DNA from: Oscillospiraceae bacterium
Lineage (GTDB): Bacteria > Bacillota > Clostridia > Oscillospirales > Oscillospiraceae
Assembly (NCBI GenBank): GCA_902793285.1
Contig: CADBCV010000002.1
Span: 62,001-126,000 of the forward strand
Direction of reading: 5' to 3'
Length of the DNA: 64,000 nucleotides
Shown here: positions 18,266-27,104 of the stretch, piece after piece
Position numbering within the stretch: the stretch's first letter is position 1
Layout: every line of letters starts with the position of its first letter
Made by a program: the position numbers and the translations under genes
The notes under the pieces: model-generated
Told to the model about the DNA's origin: nothing
What the model saw: the letters and a program-made list of their open reading frames with translations, nothing else
The model's database searches: none

Positions 18266-19297
18266 ATGAATCTATTTGAGAGAGATATCGCCATCGACCT
18301 CGGCACCTCCTCCACGCTGCTGTTTGAGCAGGGGAAGGGCGTCGTCGCGCGCGAGCCGACCGTCGTGGCGGTGGACAAATTCAGCGGCAAGATCCTCAAG
18401 ATCGGGCAGGACGCGCAGAAGATGCTGGGCCGCACCCCGGCGAACATCGTGGCCATCCACCCGGTCAACGCGGGCGTCATCTCCGACTATGAGATGACGG
18501 CCCAGATGCTGCGGGAGCTTGTCAGCCGCATCACGTCCTTCAGCCTCTTTAAGCCCTGCGTGCTGGCCTGCGTGCCGAGCTCCATCACCGGTGTGGAGGA
18601 GCGCGCCATGATCAGCGCCGCCATCGAGGCCGGGGCGCGCAAGGTCTATCTCCTGGAGACCGCCGTGGCCACCGCCATGGGCGCGGGCGTCGATATCTCC
18701 AAGGCGGACGGGCACATGGTCATCGACATCGGCGGCGGCACCACCGAGGTGGCGGTCGTCTCCGGCGGCGGCGTGGTGGAGTGCCAGTCCATCAAGGTCG
18801 CGGGCACGAGCTTTGACGAGGCCATCGTAAAATTCATCCGCCGCAAATATGACCTTCTGATCGGCCTGAGTACGGCGGAGGAGCTCAAGCGCAGCATCGG
18901 CTGCGTCATTCAGAGGCCGGACATGAGCGTGGAGGAGATCAAGGGCCGCGACCTCTCCAACGGTCTGCCCAAGACCGTGAAGGTCAGCTCCACGGAGCTT
19001 ATTGAGGCATTCGTCGAACCCATGAACCGCATCCTCGAGACCATCCACATCGTCCTCGAGAGCACGCCGCCCCAGCTCGTCGGGGATCTCGACAAAAACG
19101 GCATCATCATGTCCGGCGGCGGCAGCCTCATCTACGGCATCGACAGGCTCATCGAGCGCAGCACCGGCATCCGCACCCTCGTGGTGGACGACGCCGTCTC
19201 CTGCGCGGCCTACGGCGCGGGCAAGATGCTCATGCACCTTGACATGCTCCAGGACGGCATGATGAATTTCTACCGCAAGCGTCAATTGAAGGGCTAA
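18266..19297 (+). CDS. mreB: Rod-shape protein MreB/Mbl
   Basis: 343 residues, actin-like ATPase. Phosphate-1 loop 'AIDLGTSST' at 9-17, phosphate-2 'VIDIGGGTTEVAVVSGGG' near 152-169, adenosine motif 'IIMSGGGSLIYGIDRLI' near 280. MreB filaments guide lateral cell-wall synthesis under the membrane. No mreC/mreD lie beside it, so this may be an additional paralogue (Mbl or MreBH type) or a detached copy. GGGAGAAAG precedes the ATG. Confidence 0.93.
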   Translation: MNLFERDIAIDLGTSSTLLFEQGKGVVAREPTVVAVDKFSGKILKIGQDAQKMLGRTPANIVAIHPVNAGVISDYEMTAQMLRELVSRITSFSLFKPCVLACVPSSITGVEERAMISAAIEAGARKVYLLETAVATAMGAGVDISKADGHMVIDIGGGTTEVAVVSGGGVVECQSIKVAGTSFDEAIVKFIRRKYDLLIGLSTAEELKRSIGCVIQRPDMSVEEIKGRDLSNGLPKTVKVSSTELIEAFVEPMNRILETIHIVLESTPPQLVGDLDKNGIIMSGGGSLIYGIDRLIERSTGIRTLVVDDAVSCAAYGAGKMLMHLDMLQDGMMNFYRKRQLKG

Positions 19298-19341
19298 TTT
19301 CAATTGCGAAACATGGATAATACAAGAGGAGGGAGATCGTG

Positions 19342-20085
19342 ATGCGCTGTCCGCTGAATCGCAAAAAAGAGACGCCGCCGCGCTGCTCCGCGGTCATTGT
19401 CGCCGCCGGCAGTTCCCAGCGCATGGGGGCCGACAAGATCCTCATGAAGCTCGGCGCAATGCCGGTTTTAGCAAGGACGGTCCTCGCCTTTGAAAACAAC
19501 GAATATATCGACGAGATCATCATCGTCACGAAGACCGAGAAGATCGAAGAGATCGCGGGCCTCTGCTATCGAAACGGCCTGCACAAGGTCAAGCAGGTGA
19601 TCAGCGGGGGAAAAACGCGCATGGAATCCGCCCTTGCCGGGGTGTCCGCCGTGCGCCACGGGGCGGAGCTTATCGCCATCCATGACGGGGCGCGCCCGCT
19701 CGTGTCCCAGGACCTCATCACAAGGACGATCCTCGCCGCGCGCGATTATCACGCCGCCGTCCCCGCCGTCGCGAGCACCGATACGCTCAAGACCGTGGAC
19801 GAAAAGGGCTTCATCGCCGGGACCGTGGACCGCGCGAGCACCGTCCGGGTGCAGACGCCGCAGGTTTTCAACGCCGACCTCATCAAGGGCGCCCTCACGA
19901 GGGCGGTCACCGAAGGGCTCAGTCTCACAGACGACTGCTCGGCCATGGACATGATGGGCGTCAGGACCTTCGTTGTCGAGGGCGAGCGGGAAAACATCAA
20001 GATCACGACGCCGGAGGATCTGGTCTATGCCAGGGCGATCGTGGAGAGCAGGGGGGATTACAATGCGAATCGGACATGGGTATGA
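19342..20085 (+). CDS. ispD: 2-C-methyl-D-erythritol 4-phosphate cytidylyltransferase
   Basis: 247 residues. '[15 protein letters not shown]' near 14-28 is the CTP-binding signature; '[10 protein letters not shown]' and 'VQTPQVF' are the family's other conserved blocks. It makes CDP-methylerythritol, step 3 of the MEP isoprenoid route. A GTG at 19339 directly precedes the ATG; AGGAGG at 19327-19332 serves either. It overlaps ispF by 23 nt, so the two MEP enzymes are co-translated. Confidence 0.95.
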   Translation: MRCPLNRKKETPPRCSAVIVAAGSSQRMGADKILMKLGAMPVLARTVLAFENNEYIDEIIIVTKTEKIEEIAGLCYRNGLHKVKQVISGGKTRMESALAGVSAVRHGAELIAIHDGARPLVSQDLITRTILAARDYHAAVPAVASTDTLKTVDEKGFIAGTVDRASTVRVQTPQVFNADLIKGALTRAVTEGLSLTDDCSAMDMMGVRTFVVEGERENIKITTPEDLVYARAIVESRGDYNANRTWV

Positions 20086-20530
20086 CGTACACCGCCTGGT
20101 GGAGGGCAGAAAGCTCATCCTCGGCGGGGTCGAGATCCCCTATGAAAAGGGGCTTCTTGGCCACTCGGACGCGGACGTTCTCACGCACGCCCTGATGGAC
20201 GCCCTGCTCGGGGCCGCGGCCCTCGGGGATATCGGCAAGCTCTTCCCGGACAGCGACGAACGCTACAGGGGCGCCGACAGCGTGGCGCTTCTTCGCATCG
20301 TGACCCGGCGTATCCGGGAGGCCGGATACCGCATCGGCAACGTGGACTGCACCGTGATCGCCCAGCGGCCGAAGCTCGCCGCCCATATCCCGGCCATGCG
20401 GGAAAAACTCGCCGCCGCCATGGACATTCCTTCAGACTGCGTCAGCGTCAAGGCGACGACGGAGGAGGGCCTCGGCTTCTCGGGCGAGGGGCTCGGCATT
20501 GCGGCGCACGCCGTCGCGCTGATCGACTGA
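20063..20530 (+). CDS. ispF: 2-C-methyl-D-erythritol 2,4-cyclodiphosphate synthase
   Basis: 155 residues. '[15 protein letters not shown]' at the N-terminus supplies the metal ligands Asp and His; '[20 protein letters not shown]' and '[14 protein letters not shown]' are family signatures. It closes the cyclodiphosphate ring in the MEP pathway. The start was set at the ATG with GGGGGGA upstream and conserved N-terminus; the frame extends upstream in the shadow of ispD. Confidence 0.96.
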   Translation: MRIGHGYDVHRLVEGRKLILGGVEIPYEKGLLGHSDADVLTHALMDALLGAAALGDIGKLFPDSDERYRGADSVALLRIVTRRIREAGYRIGNVDCTVIAQRPKLAAHIPAMREKLAAAMDIPSDCVSVKATTEEGLGFSGEGLGIAAHAVALID

Positions 20531-20574
20531 CAAAAACCGAATCTCCTGCATAGGATGTGACAGCCCTGAATCTA

Positions 20575-20608
20575 CGGCCTGCTCCCACGGGGGCGGGCCG
20601 CGTTTTGC
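20575..20608 (+). terminator. Probable terminator after ispF
   Basis: A stem with 5+6 bp arms split by a single bulge (20575-20586 with 20589-20600) is followed by the T-rich 'CGTTTTGCTTTTGG'. Confidence 0.5.
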
Positions 20609-20629
20609 TTTTGGAGGATGGTTTCGTTT

Positions 20630-20893
20630 ATGAAATATCTCATACTGTGCAAATCCCTGACCAATGCGCAGCGCGCGTCGCTCCTGCTGGAGCGGCGCGG
20701 CCTGAGCGCATCGGTGGTGAAGGCCCCGCAGCACCTGCGGGAAAACGGCTGCGGCTACGCGCTCAGCCTCTACCGAAGGCTTGACGAGGCAGTGTCCCTC
20801 TTGCAGAATAACAGTCTCCTCACCGGCAAAATCTACCGCCGCCTGGAGGACGGGAGCTATCAGGAGGTGGAGGCCGGTGATCTATCTCGATAA
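20630..20893 (+). CDS. DUF3343-domain small protein
   Basis: 87 residues. 'YLILCKSLTNAQRASLLLER', a G-C-G-Y turn ('NGCGYALSL') and a short alpha/beta fold match DUF3343, a family found next to aminotransferase-V/cysteine desulfurase and selenium-related genes in anaerobes. It has GGAGG 12 nt upstream; an ATG at 20618 sits too close to it. Its end overlaps the next gene by 17 nt. Function is not established; sulfur or selenium relay is inference from context. Confidence 0.75.
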   Translation: MKYLILCKSLTNAQRASLLLERRGLSASVVKAPQHLRENGCGYALSLYRRLDEAVSLLQNNSLLTGKIYRRLEDGSYQEVEAGDLSR

Positions 20894-21998
20894 CGCGGCG
20901 ACGACGCTCCTCAAGCCCGCCGCGGTGGGGCGGGAGATGCTGCGCGCCATGCAGACCTGCGCAAGCCCCGGCCGGGGCGGACACCGCGCGGCGATGCGGG
21001 CATCCGAACTCGTGTTCCGCTGCCGGGCGACGGCGGCGGAGCTCTTTCACGTCCCGGAGCCGGAAAACGTCGTCTTCACCATGAACGCGACGCACGCCTT
21101 GAATATCGCGATCGCATCCCTCGTAAAACCGGGGATGCGGGTCCTCATCTCGGGCTGGGAGCACAACGCCGTCACGCGCCCGCTGAAAAAGGCCGGGGCG
21201 GAGCTCCTCGTCGCCCGCGCGCCGCTCTTCGATCAGGCGGCCTGCCTCAAAGCCTTTCGGGAGCGGATCGGGGAGGCGGAGGCGGTCGTGTGTACCATGG
21301 CCTCCAACGTCTTCGGCTTCATCCTGCCGATCTCCGATATTGCCGCGCTCTGCGAAAAAGAAAACGTCCCCCTCATCGTGGACGCGTCCCAGGCGGCGGG
21401 GGCGCTGGACGTGGATTTTGAAAGCCTCCGCGCCGCCTTTCTCGCCATGCCCGGGCACAAGGGGCTCTTCGGCCCCCAGGGGACGGGGCTGCTCCTCTGC
21501 CGGGAGCCGGGAGAGGCGCTGCTCGCGGGCGGCTCCGGCTCCGACAGCCTCCTGCAGGAGATGCCGGCCTATCTCCCCGACCGGCACGAGGCCGGGACCC
21601 ACAACGTCCCCGGCATCGCGGGGCTTTTGGCGGGGATGGAATATGTGCGCGAAAAAACGCCCGCCGCGATCCTGCGGGAGGAGCGCGCCCTTTTGCGGGA
21701 GGCGGTCGCAAATCTTGCGGACACGGAGGCGGTCGAGCTCTTTTCCGGCCCGGAGGCGGCGCAGGGCGGCGTCCTGTCCTTTCGCATCCGGGGCCGGGAT
21801 TCTGACGAGGCCGCGCGGGAGCTCTCCGAGCGGGGCATCTGTCTTCGCAGCGGCCTGCACTGCGCGCCCCTTGCCCACGAGAGCGCGGGCACCCTGGACA
21901 CCGGGACCCTCCGCGCGAGCTTTTCCCCCTTTGTAACAGACGAGGAGACCCGGAAATTCTGCGCCGCCGTGCGAGAATTGTCCCGCGCGCCGCGCTAA
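20877..21998 (+). CDS. Class-V aminotransferase, cysteine desulfurase-like
   Basis: 373 residues, PLP-dependent. The start is a GTG preceded by AGGAGG, giving 'IYLDNAATTLLKP', the typical N-terminus. The PLP lysine is in 'MPGHKGLFGPQGTG'; the catalytic cysteine is in 'RSGLHCAPLAHES', near residue 327. It belongs to the desulfurase-like group often paired with DUF3343, distinct from IscS and SufS of the Fe-S pathways. It probably mobilises sulfur (or selenium) from cysteine. It overlaps the DUF3343 gene by 17 nt. Confidence 0.85.
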   Translation: MIYLDNAATTLLKPAAVGREMLRAMQTCASPGRGGHRAAMRASELVFRCRATAAELFHVPEPENVVFTMNATHALNIAIASLVKPGMRVLISGWEHNAVTRPLKKAGAELLVARAPLFDQAACLKAFRERIGEAEAVVCTMASNVFGFILPISDIAALCEKENVPLIVDASQAAGALDVDFESLRAAFLAMPGHKGLFGPQGTGLLLCREPGEALLAGGSGSDSLLQEMPAYLPDRHEAGTHNVPGIAGLLAGMEYVREKTPAAILREERALLREAVANLADTEAVELFSGPEAAQGGVLSFRIRGRDSDEAARELSERGICLRSGLHCAPLAHESAGTLDTGTLRASFSPFVTDEETRKFCAAVRELSRAPR

Positions 21999-22004
21999 AA
22001 AGCA

Positions 22005-22033
22005 TTGCCTTTTCGCGCAGCTTGCGGTATAAT
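22005..22033 (+). promoter_or_regulatory. Sigma-A promoter of cdaA operon
   Basis: TTGCCT (22005-22010), 17 bp, perfect TATAAT (22028-22033), 54 nt before cdaA. Confidence 0.65.
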
Positions 22034-22086
22034 ATATTGATAAGAATAAAATAGATGCACTCTGCTTACAGACAAGAGGAGAACAC

Positions 22087-22974
22087 ATGGACACGATTAC
22101 CAACGCGCTCGGCCGCGCAGGCAATTACCTGGCGACGATCGGGATCGCCGACTTTATTGACATCATCATCGTCGCCTTTCTCATCTACAGGATCATCGGC
22201 TTTGTCCGCAAGTCGAGCTTTATGAATCTCGCCAAGGGCCTGATCCTGGTTCTGCTCGCGCTGTGGGCGTCGGAGTTTTTCGGGCTCATCATGATCAACT
22301 ACCTCCTGCGCAAGGCGGTGGAACTCGGCATGATCGCCCTTGTGATTCTCTTCCAGCCGGAGCTTCGCCGCCTGCTGGAGCGGATGGGCAGCACGCTCAA
22401 CACCAACATCGGCGGCTCCGGCACCAACATGTCCCGCGCCATCAGCGAGGTGGCCATGGCCTGCGGGGATATGGCGGCGGCCAAAACCGGCGCCCTGCTG
22501 GTTTTCGAGCGCAATGTCTCCCTCTCGCCGATCATCGCCACCGGCTCCGTCATCAACGCCGATGTGAACGCGGAGCTCATTAAAAACCTGTTCTTCAAAA
22601 ACTCCCCGCTGCACGACGGGGCGGTCGTCATCCGGGACGGGCGCATCGAGGCTGCCGCCTGCATCCTCCCGCTGTCGAAAAACCAGCACCTCAGCATGGA
22701 TCTCGGCACGCGGCACAGGGCGGGGCTCGGCATGGCGGAGGAGACGGACGCTGTGGTCGTCATCGTCTCGGAGGAGCGGGGGGACATCTCCCTTGCGGTA
22801 AACGCGAGACTCAAGCGCCACCTCTCCACGGGGCAGCTCGCCTCGGAGCTCTCCAAGGAGCTGATCCATGAGGAGACGAAGGACAAGAAGACCGGCCTCT
22901 GGGAAGGCATCCTGCGCTTCTTCCGCCCGATCGCCGAGAACAGTGAGGATGAGAATGAAAACAAATCTGAATAA
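22087..22974 (+). CDS. cdaA: Diadenylate cyclase CdaA
   Basis: 295 residues. Two to three hydrophobic segments in the first about 85 residues anchor it in the membrane. The DisA_N domain keeps the 'DGAVVI' motif (near 177) and 'RHRAGLG' (near 209), the signature catalytic motifs for making c-di-AMP from two ATP. The C-terminus is acidic and ends 'ENENKSE'. It is followed, with a 20-nt overlap, by its regulator gene cdaR. Confidence 0.95.
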   Translation: MDTITNALGRAGNYLATIGIADFIDIIIVAFLIYRIIGFVRKSSFMNLAKGLILVLLALWASEFFGLIMINYLLRKAVELGMIALVILFQPELRRLLERMGSTLNTNIGGSGTNMSRAISEVAMACGDMAAAKTGALLVFERNVSLSPIIATGSVINADVNAELIKNLFFKNSPLHDGAVVIRDGRIEAAACILPLSKNQHLSMDLGTRHRAGLGMAEETDAVVVIVSEERGDISLAVNARLKRHLSTGQLASELSKELIHEETKDKKTGLWEGILRFFRPIAENSEDENENKSE

Positions 22975-24250
22975 ACTGTATAACAGCAAAGCCTTCTGGG
23001 CCATTATCTCCCTGGTTATCTCCATGATTCTCTGGATCTATGTCGCAAGCGTGGAGACGGAGGAGTTCAAGCAGACCTTCCGCGGCGTGCATGTCCAGCT
23101 CGTGGGGGAGACGCTTTTGAGAAACACCAAAAACCTTGCCATCACGGACATGGACACCAGCACCGTCACGGTGGAGGTCGTGGGGCCCCGCCGCATCGTG
23201 GGCAGCCTCGATTCCGACAAGATCTACGCCCAGATCGACGTGTCCAAGCTCTCCCGCGCGGCCTACACCTCCCAGCAGTACACGGTGAGCTTCCCGGACG
23301 GTACGGACACCAGCAACCTCACCGTCACACGCAAGACGCCCGAGACCATCAACTTCATGGTTTCCGCCCAGACGACGAAGTCCGTCCAGGTGCGCGGCAG
23401 CTTTGACGGCTCGATCGCCGAGGGCTTCACCGCCGAGACGCCGATCTTCGAGCCCGCGGTCATCACGCTCTCCGGGCCGGAGGCGTACCTGCGCAATGTG
23501 GAATACGCCTGGGTGAGCTTCGGCAAGGAGAATGTGGACAGCACCTATGAGGTGGAGACGGGCTATACCCTCATGACGGCGGACAACACCCCCGCCTCCA
23601 CAGCCGGCATCACCTTCTCGCCGGACGTGGTCACCGCGACGCTCCCGATCCAGACCCTCAAGGAAATCAGCCTCGGCGTCAATCTCATCGAGGGCGGCGG
23701 CGCGAGCGCGGAGAACACCAAGGTCACCATCGAGCCGGAGACGATCACCCTCGCGGGGGACTCCAAGATCCTCGCCGGCATCAACAAGATCATGCTCTCG
23801 ACCATTGATCTCACGGACTTCACCACCTCCTTCAGCGACAGGTTCACCATCCCCATCGACAACGAGCTTCGCAACATCACAGGCGCGACCGAGGCGAAGG
23901 TGACGGTGGAGATCGTGGGGCTTGAGACAAAGAACTTCCGCGTGACGAATCTCTCCTGCGTCAACGTGACGGAGGGCTTCCACGCCGATATCCTGACGGA
24001 GAGTCTCTTCGTCACGCTGCGCGGCAATCCCGAAAGTCTCGCCGCGCTCAAGAACGAGAACATCCGCGCCGTCGCGGATCTCACGGATATGAATGAGTCC
24101 ACCGGCATCTACATGCCGAAGGTGAAGATCTATGTGGACGGCTACACCGATGTGGGCGCCATCAAGGTCAACGGCCAGGACTACACCATCTCTATTGAGA
24201 TCGAGCGGGCTGCCGAGCGCGAGCCGGAGAGAGAGCAGGTGACCGAATGA
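22955..24250 (+). CDS. cdaR: CdaR: YbbR-domain regulator of CdaA
   Basis: 431 residues. One N-terminal membrane segment ('AIISLVISMILWIYVASVET') then an extracytoplasmic array of YbbR-type repeats of about 85 residues, each with paired strands such as 'VEVVGPRRIV' and 'ITLSGPEAYLRN'. CdaR binds CdaA and modulates its activity. The start is the ATG at 22955 with GAGG just upstream; a further ATG lies 6 nt before. It overlaps the next gene in ATGA. Confidence 0.9.
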   Translation: MKTNLNKLYNSKAFWAIISLVISMILWIYVASVETEEFKQTFRGVHVQLVGETLLRNTKNLAITDMDTSTVTVEVVGPRRIVGSLDSDKIYAQIDVSKLSRAAYTSQQYTVSFPDGTDTSNLTVTRKTPETINFMVSAQTTKSVQVRGSFDGSIAEGFTAETPIFEPAVITLSGPEAYLRNVEYAWVSFGKENVDSTYEVETGYTLMTADNTPASTAGITFSPDVVTATLPIQTLKEISLGVNLIEGGGASAENTKVTIEPETITLAGDSKILAGINKIMLSTIDLTDFTTSFSDRFTIPIDNELRNITGATEAKVTVEIVGLETKNFRVTNLSCVNVTEGFHADILTESLFVTLRGNPESLAALKNENIRAVADLTDMNESTGIYMPKVKIYVDGYTDVGAIKVNGQDYTISIEIERAAEREPEREQVTE

Positions 24251-24654
24251 CCCGGGACGCTGTCGTCTTCAAATGCCTCGACGCGGACATGGCCGAGGTG
24301 GTCGTGACGCGCACAACGGCCTGCGGCTCAAACTGCGGCAACTGTGAGGCGTGCGTCTTCCAGAACGAGCTCAAGACCGTGGCCCGCAACCTCATCGGCG
24401 CCCGCCCCGGACAGAGGGTCCGCATTGAAAGCAGGTCCTCCGCGGTCTACGGGGCGATCCTGCTCGTGTATATCGTGCCGATCCTGCTTGCGGTACTGGC
24501 CTGCTTCGCTTCCTACGCCGCGGGCGCCGCGGAGGGGATCTGCGTCCTGTGCACCTTTCTCGGCTTCCTGCTGGGGGCTGTGATCACGGTGCTCTCCCAG
24601 CGGCGCAGAAAAGCCAGGGATTCCATCACCTTTGACATCATAGAATTTCAATAA
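24247..24654 (+). CDS. SoxR-reducing/RseC-family membrane protein
   Basis: 135 residues. A cysteine-rich start ('CGSNCGNCEACVF' near 26-38, an RseC signature) precedes two transmembrane helices (about 72-92 and 98-118), then a basic cytoplasmic tail. RseC/RsxC-linked proteins serve redox control of SoxR or electron transfer; in Firmicutes the role is unproven. Overlap with cdaR suggests it belongs to the same mRNA. Confidence 0.8.
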   Translation: MTRDAVVFKCLDADMAEVVVTRTTACGSNCGNCEACVFQNELKTVARNLIGARPGQRVRIESRSSAVYGAILLVYIVPILLAVLACFASYAAGAAEGICVLCTFLGFLLGAVITVLSQRRRKARDSITFDIIEFQ

Positions 24655-24667
24655 CGATTTATTCTCT

Positions 24668-24750
24668 GTCATTCTGAGGAACTTCGTTCCGAAGAATCCC
24701 GTCGACTTTACGCTTTTTCCGGGAGATCCTTCACTTGCGTTCAGGATGAC
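24668..24750. repeat. MITE-like repeat family 2, copy 1
   Basis: Starts with 'GTCATTCTGAGGAAC' and ends with 'TTCAGGATGAC', its imperfect inverted complement. It is one of four copies (also 26708-26787, 62113-62233, 63732-63852). It lies in the 143-nt gap between the RseC-like gene and yicC. Confidence 0.75.
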
Positions 24751-24797
24751 ACGCCTTGACTGAACAGTTACGAATTTCAATAAAATTTGGAGGCAGT

Positions 24798-25676
24798 ATG
24801 ATCAAAAGCATGACCGGCTACGGCAGCGCCAAGGGCACTGTCGAGGGGCTTCAGATCACCGTGGAGCTCAAGAGCGTGAATAACCGCTATCTGGACGCGT
24901 CTGTGCGTCTGCCGCGCAGCTTCCTCTTTGCGGAGGATACGGTGAAATCCGCGGTCCAGCGCCATATCACGCGGGGCAAGGTGGACGTGTTCGTGAGCGT
25001 CGATTCCACAGAGACGGGGGACATGACCGTCAAGGTGAACGAGGCGCTTCTGCGCGGCTACCTGGAGGCCCTGCGCCACATCGCGGCGGAGTACGGCCTT
25101 CAGGACGACGCGACCGCCCTCTCCCTCAGCCGCTTCCCGGACGTTCTCACGGTGGAGAAAAAGGATCTGGACGCCGACGCCATCGCCGCCGGCATCGAGA
25201 CGATCGCGGAAAAGGCGCTCGAGGATTTTGACGCCATGCGCATCCGCGAGGGGGCCAAGCTCCGGGAGGACGTGCTCGCAAGGCTTGAAACCATCGAAGC
25301 GCTCGTCGAAACCGTTGAGCGCGAGAGCCCCAAAACCGTCGCGGAGTACCGCGCCCGGCTCGAGGCGAAGATGGCGGAGGTCCTCGGCACCGCCGGCATC
25401 GACGAAAACCGCATCCTCGCGGAGGCCGCGATCTTTGCCGACCACATCGCCGTGGATGAGGAGACCGTGAGACTGCGCAGCCACATGAGCCAGCTCAAAA
25501 CCATGATCGACGGCAGCTCCCCCACGGGCCGGAAGATCGACTTTCTCATCCAGGAATTCAACCGCGAGGCGAACACCATCGGCTCCAAGTGCCAGAATTC
25601 CGATATCGCCCACCTCGTCGTGGATCTGAAAAGCGAGATCGAAAAGATCCGCGAGCAGATCCAGAATATCGAGTGA
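24798..25676 (+). CDS. yicC: YicC/YloC-family endoribonuclease
   Basis: 292 residues. '[13 protein letters not shown]' is the family N-terminus; the C-terminal DUF1732 part contains '[21 protein letters not shown]'. In E. coli YicC is an endoribonuclease involved in small-RNA turnover. It opens the remA-gmk-rpoZ block as yloC does in Bacillus. GGAGG precedes the ATG; the longer frame from 24756 runs through a repeat and is rejected. Confidence 0.92.
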   Translation: MIKSMTGYGSAKGTVEGLQITVELKSVNNRYLDASVRLPRSFLFAEDTVKSAVQRHITRGKVDVFVSVDSTETGDMTVKVNEALLRGYLEALRHIAAEYGLQDDATALSLSRFPDVLTVEKKDLDADAIAAGIETIAEKALEDFDAMRIREGAKLREDVLARLETIEALVETVERESPKTVAEYRARLEAKMAEVLGTAGIDENRILAEAAIFADHIAVDEETVRLRSHMSQLKTMIDGSSPTGRKIDFLIQEFNREANTIGSKCQNSDIAHLVVDLKSEIEKIREQIQNIE

Positions 25677-25683
25677 GCCGCCT

Positions 25684-25947
25684 ATGAAGCTCATCGGCAT
25701 CGGCTTCGGCAATCTTGTCTCGGCCGAAAGGATCGTCGCCATCGTGAGTCCCGAATCCGCGCCCATCAAGCGCATGATCCAGGACGCGCGGGAGCGGGGG
25801 CTGCTCATCGACGCGTCCTTCGGCAGAAGCACAAAGTCTGTCCTCACCATGGACAGCGGAAACGTGATCCTCTCCGCGCTCCCGCCCGAGACTGTCGCGG
25901 CGCGCTGCGCGGACAATAAAGAAAAAGGCGGAACATCAGATGAATAA
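25684..25947 (+). CDS. remA: RemA-type DNA-binding regulator (DUF370)
   Basis: 87 residues, full length. '[20 protein letters not shown]' and '[17 protein letters not shown]' are the DUF370 hallmarks. RemA activates extracellular-matrix and osmoprotection genes in B. subtilis as a ring-shaped DNA binder. Here it keeps the conserved yicC-remA-gmk order and overlaps gmk by 8 nt. Confidence 0.93.
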   Translation: MKLIGIGFGNLVSAERIVAIVSPESAPIKRMIQDARERGLLIDASFGRSTKSVLTMDSGNVILSALPPETVAARCADNKEKGGTSDE

Positions 25948-26539
25948 AAAAGGCAAGCTCTTTGTGATCTCCGGTCCCTCCGGCGCGGGGAAGAGCACCG
26001 TGGTTTCGCGGGCTATCGAAGGACGGGAGGATATCTGCTTCTCCACGTCCGTGACGACGCGCGCGCCCAGACCCGGCGAGGTGGACGGGAGAGAGTATTT
26101 CTTCATCAGCTTTGAGCGCTTCCGGGAGATGGTCGAGCATGACGAGCTTCTGGAGCACGCCGAATATGTGGCCAACCGCTACGGCACGCCGCGCTCCTAT
26201 GTGAATCAGCGCCTGGAGGATGGGCTGAACGTCCTTCTGGATATCGAGGTCCAGGGCGCCCGCCAGGTCCGCAAAAAGATGCCGGAGGCCGTCCTCATCT
26301 TCATCGCGCCCCCCTCGCTCGAGGAGCTGGAGCGCCGCCTGAGAGGGCGCGGGACCGACACCGAGGCCGCCATTGAGGGCCGCCTGATCCGTGCCCGGCA
26401 GGAGTTTCAGGAGGCCGACTTCTACGACTACCTCATCGTCAACGACGATGTGGACCGCGCCGCGGCAAAGCTCAGCTCCATCATCGAGGCCGAGCACTGC
26501 CGCTTTGAGGACTGGGCCGTGTGGCTCAAGTCCAACTGA
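25940..26539 (+). CDS. gmk: Guanylate kinase
   Basis: 199 residues. P-loop '[12 protein letters not shown]' near 10-21; the GMP site follows in '[17 protein letters not shown]'. It phosphorylates GMP to GDP. It is downstream of remA and upstream of rpoZ, the standard order, but a 300-nt stretch with two repeats lies between gmk and rpoZ. Its TGA stop is the first codon of repeat family 1. Confidence 0.97.
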   Translation: MNKKGKLFVISGPSGAGKSTVVSRAIEGREDICFSTSVTTRAPRPGEVDGREYFFISFERFREMVEHDELLEHAEYVANRYGTPRSYVNQRLEDGLNVLLDIEVQGARQVRKKMPEAVLIFIAPPSLEELERRLRGRGTDTEAAIEGRLIRARQEFQEADFYDYLIVNDDVDRAAAKLSSIIEAEHCRFEDWAVWLKSN

Positions 26540-26671
26540 TACTATCCCTTGATAGAAATCTTTAAGTCTTCCCGGCAAAATTTGCGCCATACTGCGTTGA
26601 AGCCCTTGACCATATATCTCCATTATGCTCTGTCGGGAATCCAATAAAGCTTCTTATCAAGGAATAGTATG
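26534..26671. repeat. MITE-like repeat family 1, copy B (complete)
   Basis: Terminal inverted repeats 'TACTATCCCTTGATA' (from about 26540) and 'TATCAAGGAATAGTA' (26656-26670) match at 14 of 15 positions. The first 99 bp equal copy A at 18118-18216. Both copies begin in the stop codon of a gene. Confidence 0.8.
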
Positions 26672-26707
26672 AGATGAATTGACACAAGGTTAAAAGATCA
26701 AGCTTTG

Positions 26708-26787
26708 TCATTCTGAGGAACTCTGTTCCGAAGAATCCCGTCGTTTTTGCATTTTCCGGGAGATCCTTCACTGCGTTCAGGATGACA
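26708..26787. repeat. MITE-like repeat family 2, copy 2
   Basis: Same ends as the 24668-24750 copy; it separates the gmk side from rpoZ. Confidence 0.75.
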
Positions 26788-26846
26788 TGACGCACAAGGT
26801 TAAAAATTGCGCGCCGCGGCTTTCAGCGGCAGATTGGAGAATTGTT

Positions 26847-27038
26847 ATGATGCTTTATCCCCCCGTTGCCGAACTCGTCGATAAGATCGGCAGCCGTTAC
26901 CAGCTTGTAAACCTCGTCGCAAGACGCGCGAGGGCCCTCTCCATGGAGGCTGAGGAAAAGCAGCTCCCCCTCGAGCGAAAAGCGGTCTCCACCGCCATCG
27001 AAGAGGTCTATACCGGCAAGCTCAGCATCGACAAATGA
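26847..27038 (+). CDS. rpoZ: RNA polymerase omega subunit
   Basis: 63 residues. 'VDKIGSRYQLVNLVARRAR' is the omega signature helix, and 'ERKAVSTAIEEVYTGKL' follows. Omega helps RNA polymerase assembly and ppGpp response. The start is the first of two ATG codons with TTGGAG upstream; the frame continues upstream into repeat sequence, which is not credible coding. Confidence 0.93.
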   Translation: MMLYPPVAELVDKIGSRYQLVNLVARRARALSMEAEEKQLPLERKAVSTAIEEVYTGKLSIDK

Positions 27039-27104
27039 TCGCAAGCGAAACAGGGGTTTCGCAATGTCTGCTTCATGCGCTGTTGCGGAAGGGAGGGAGT
27101 GACC

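Noticed and set aside
26787..26846. N-terminal extension of rpoZ
   Set aside because: Encoded by repeat-derived sequence, not part of the omega fold; ATG 26847 has a ribosome site.
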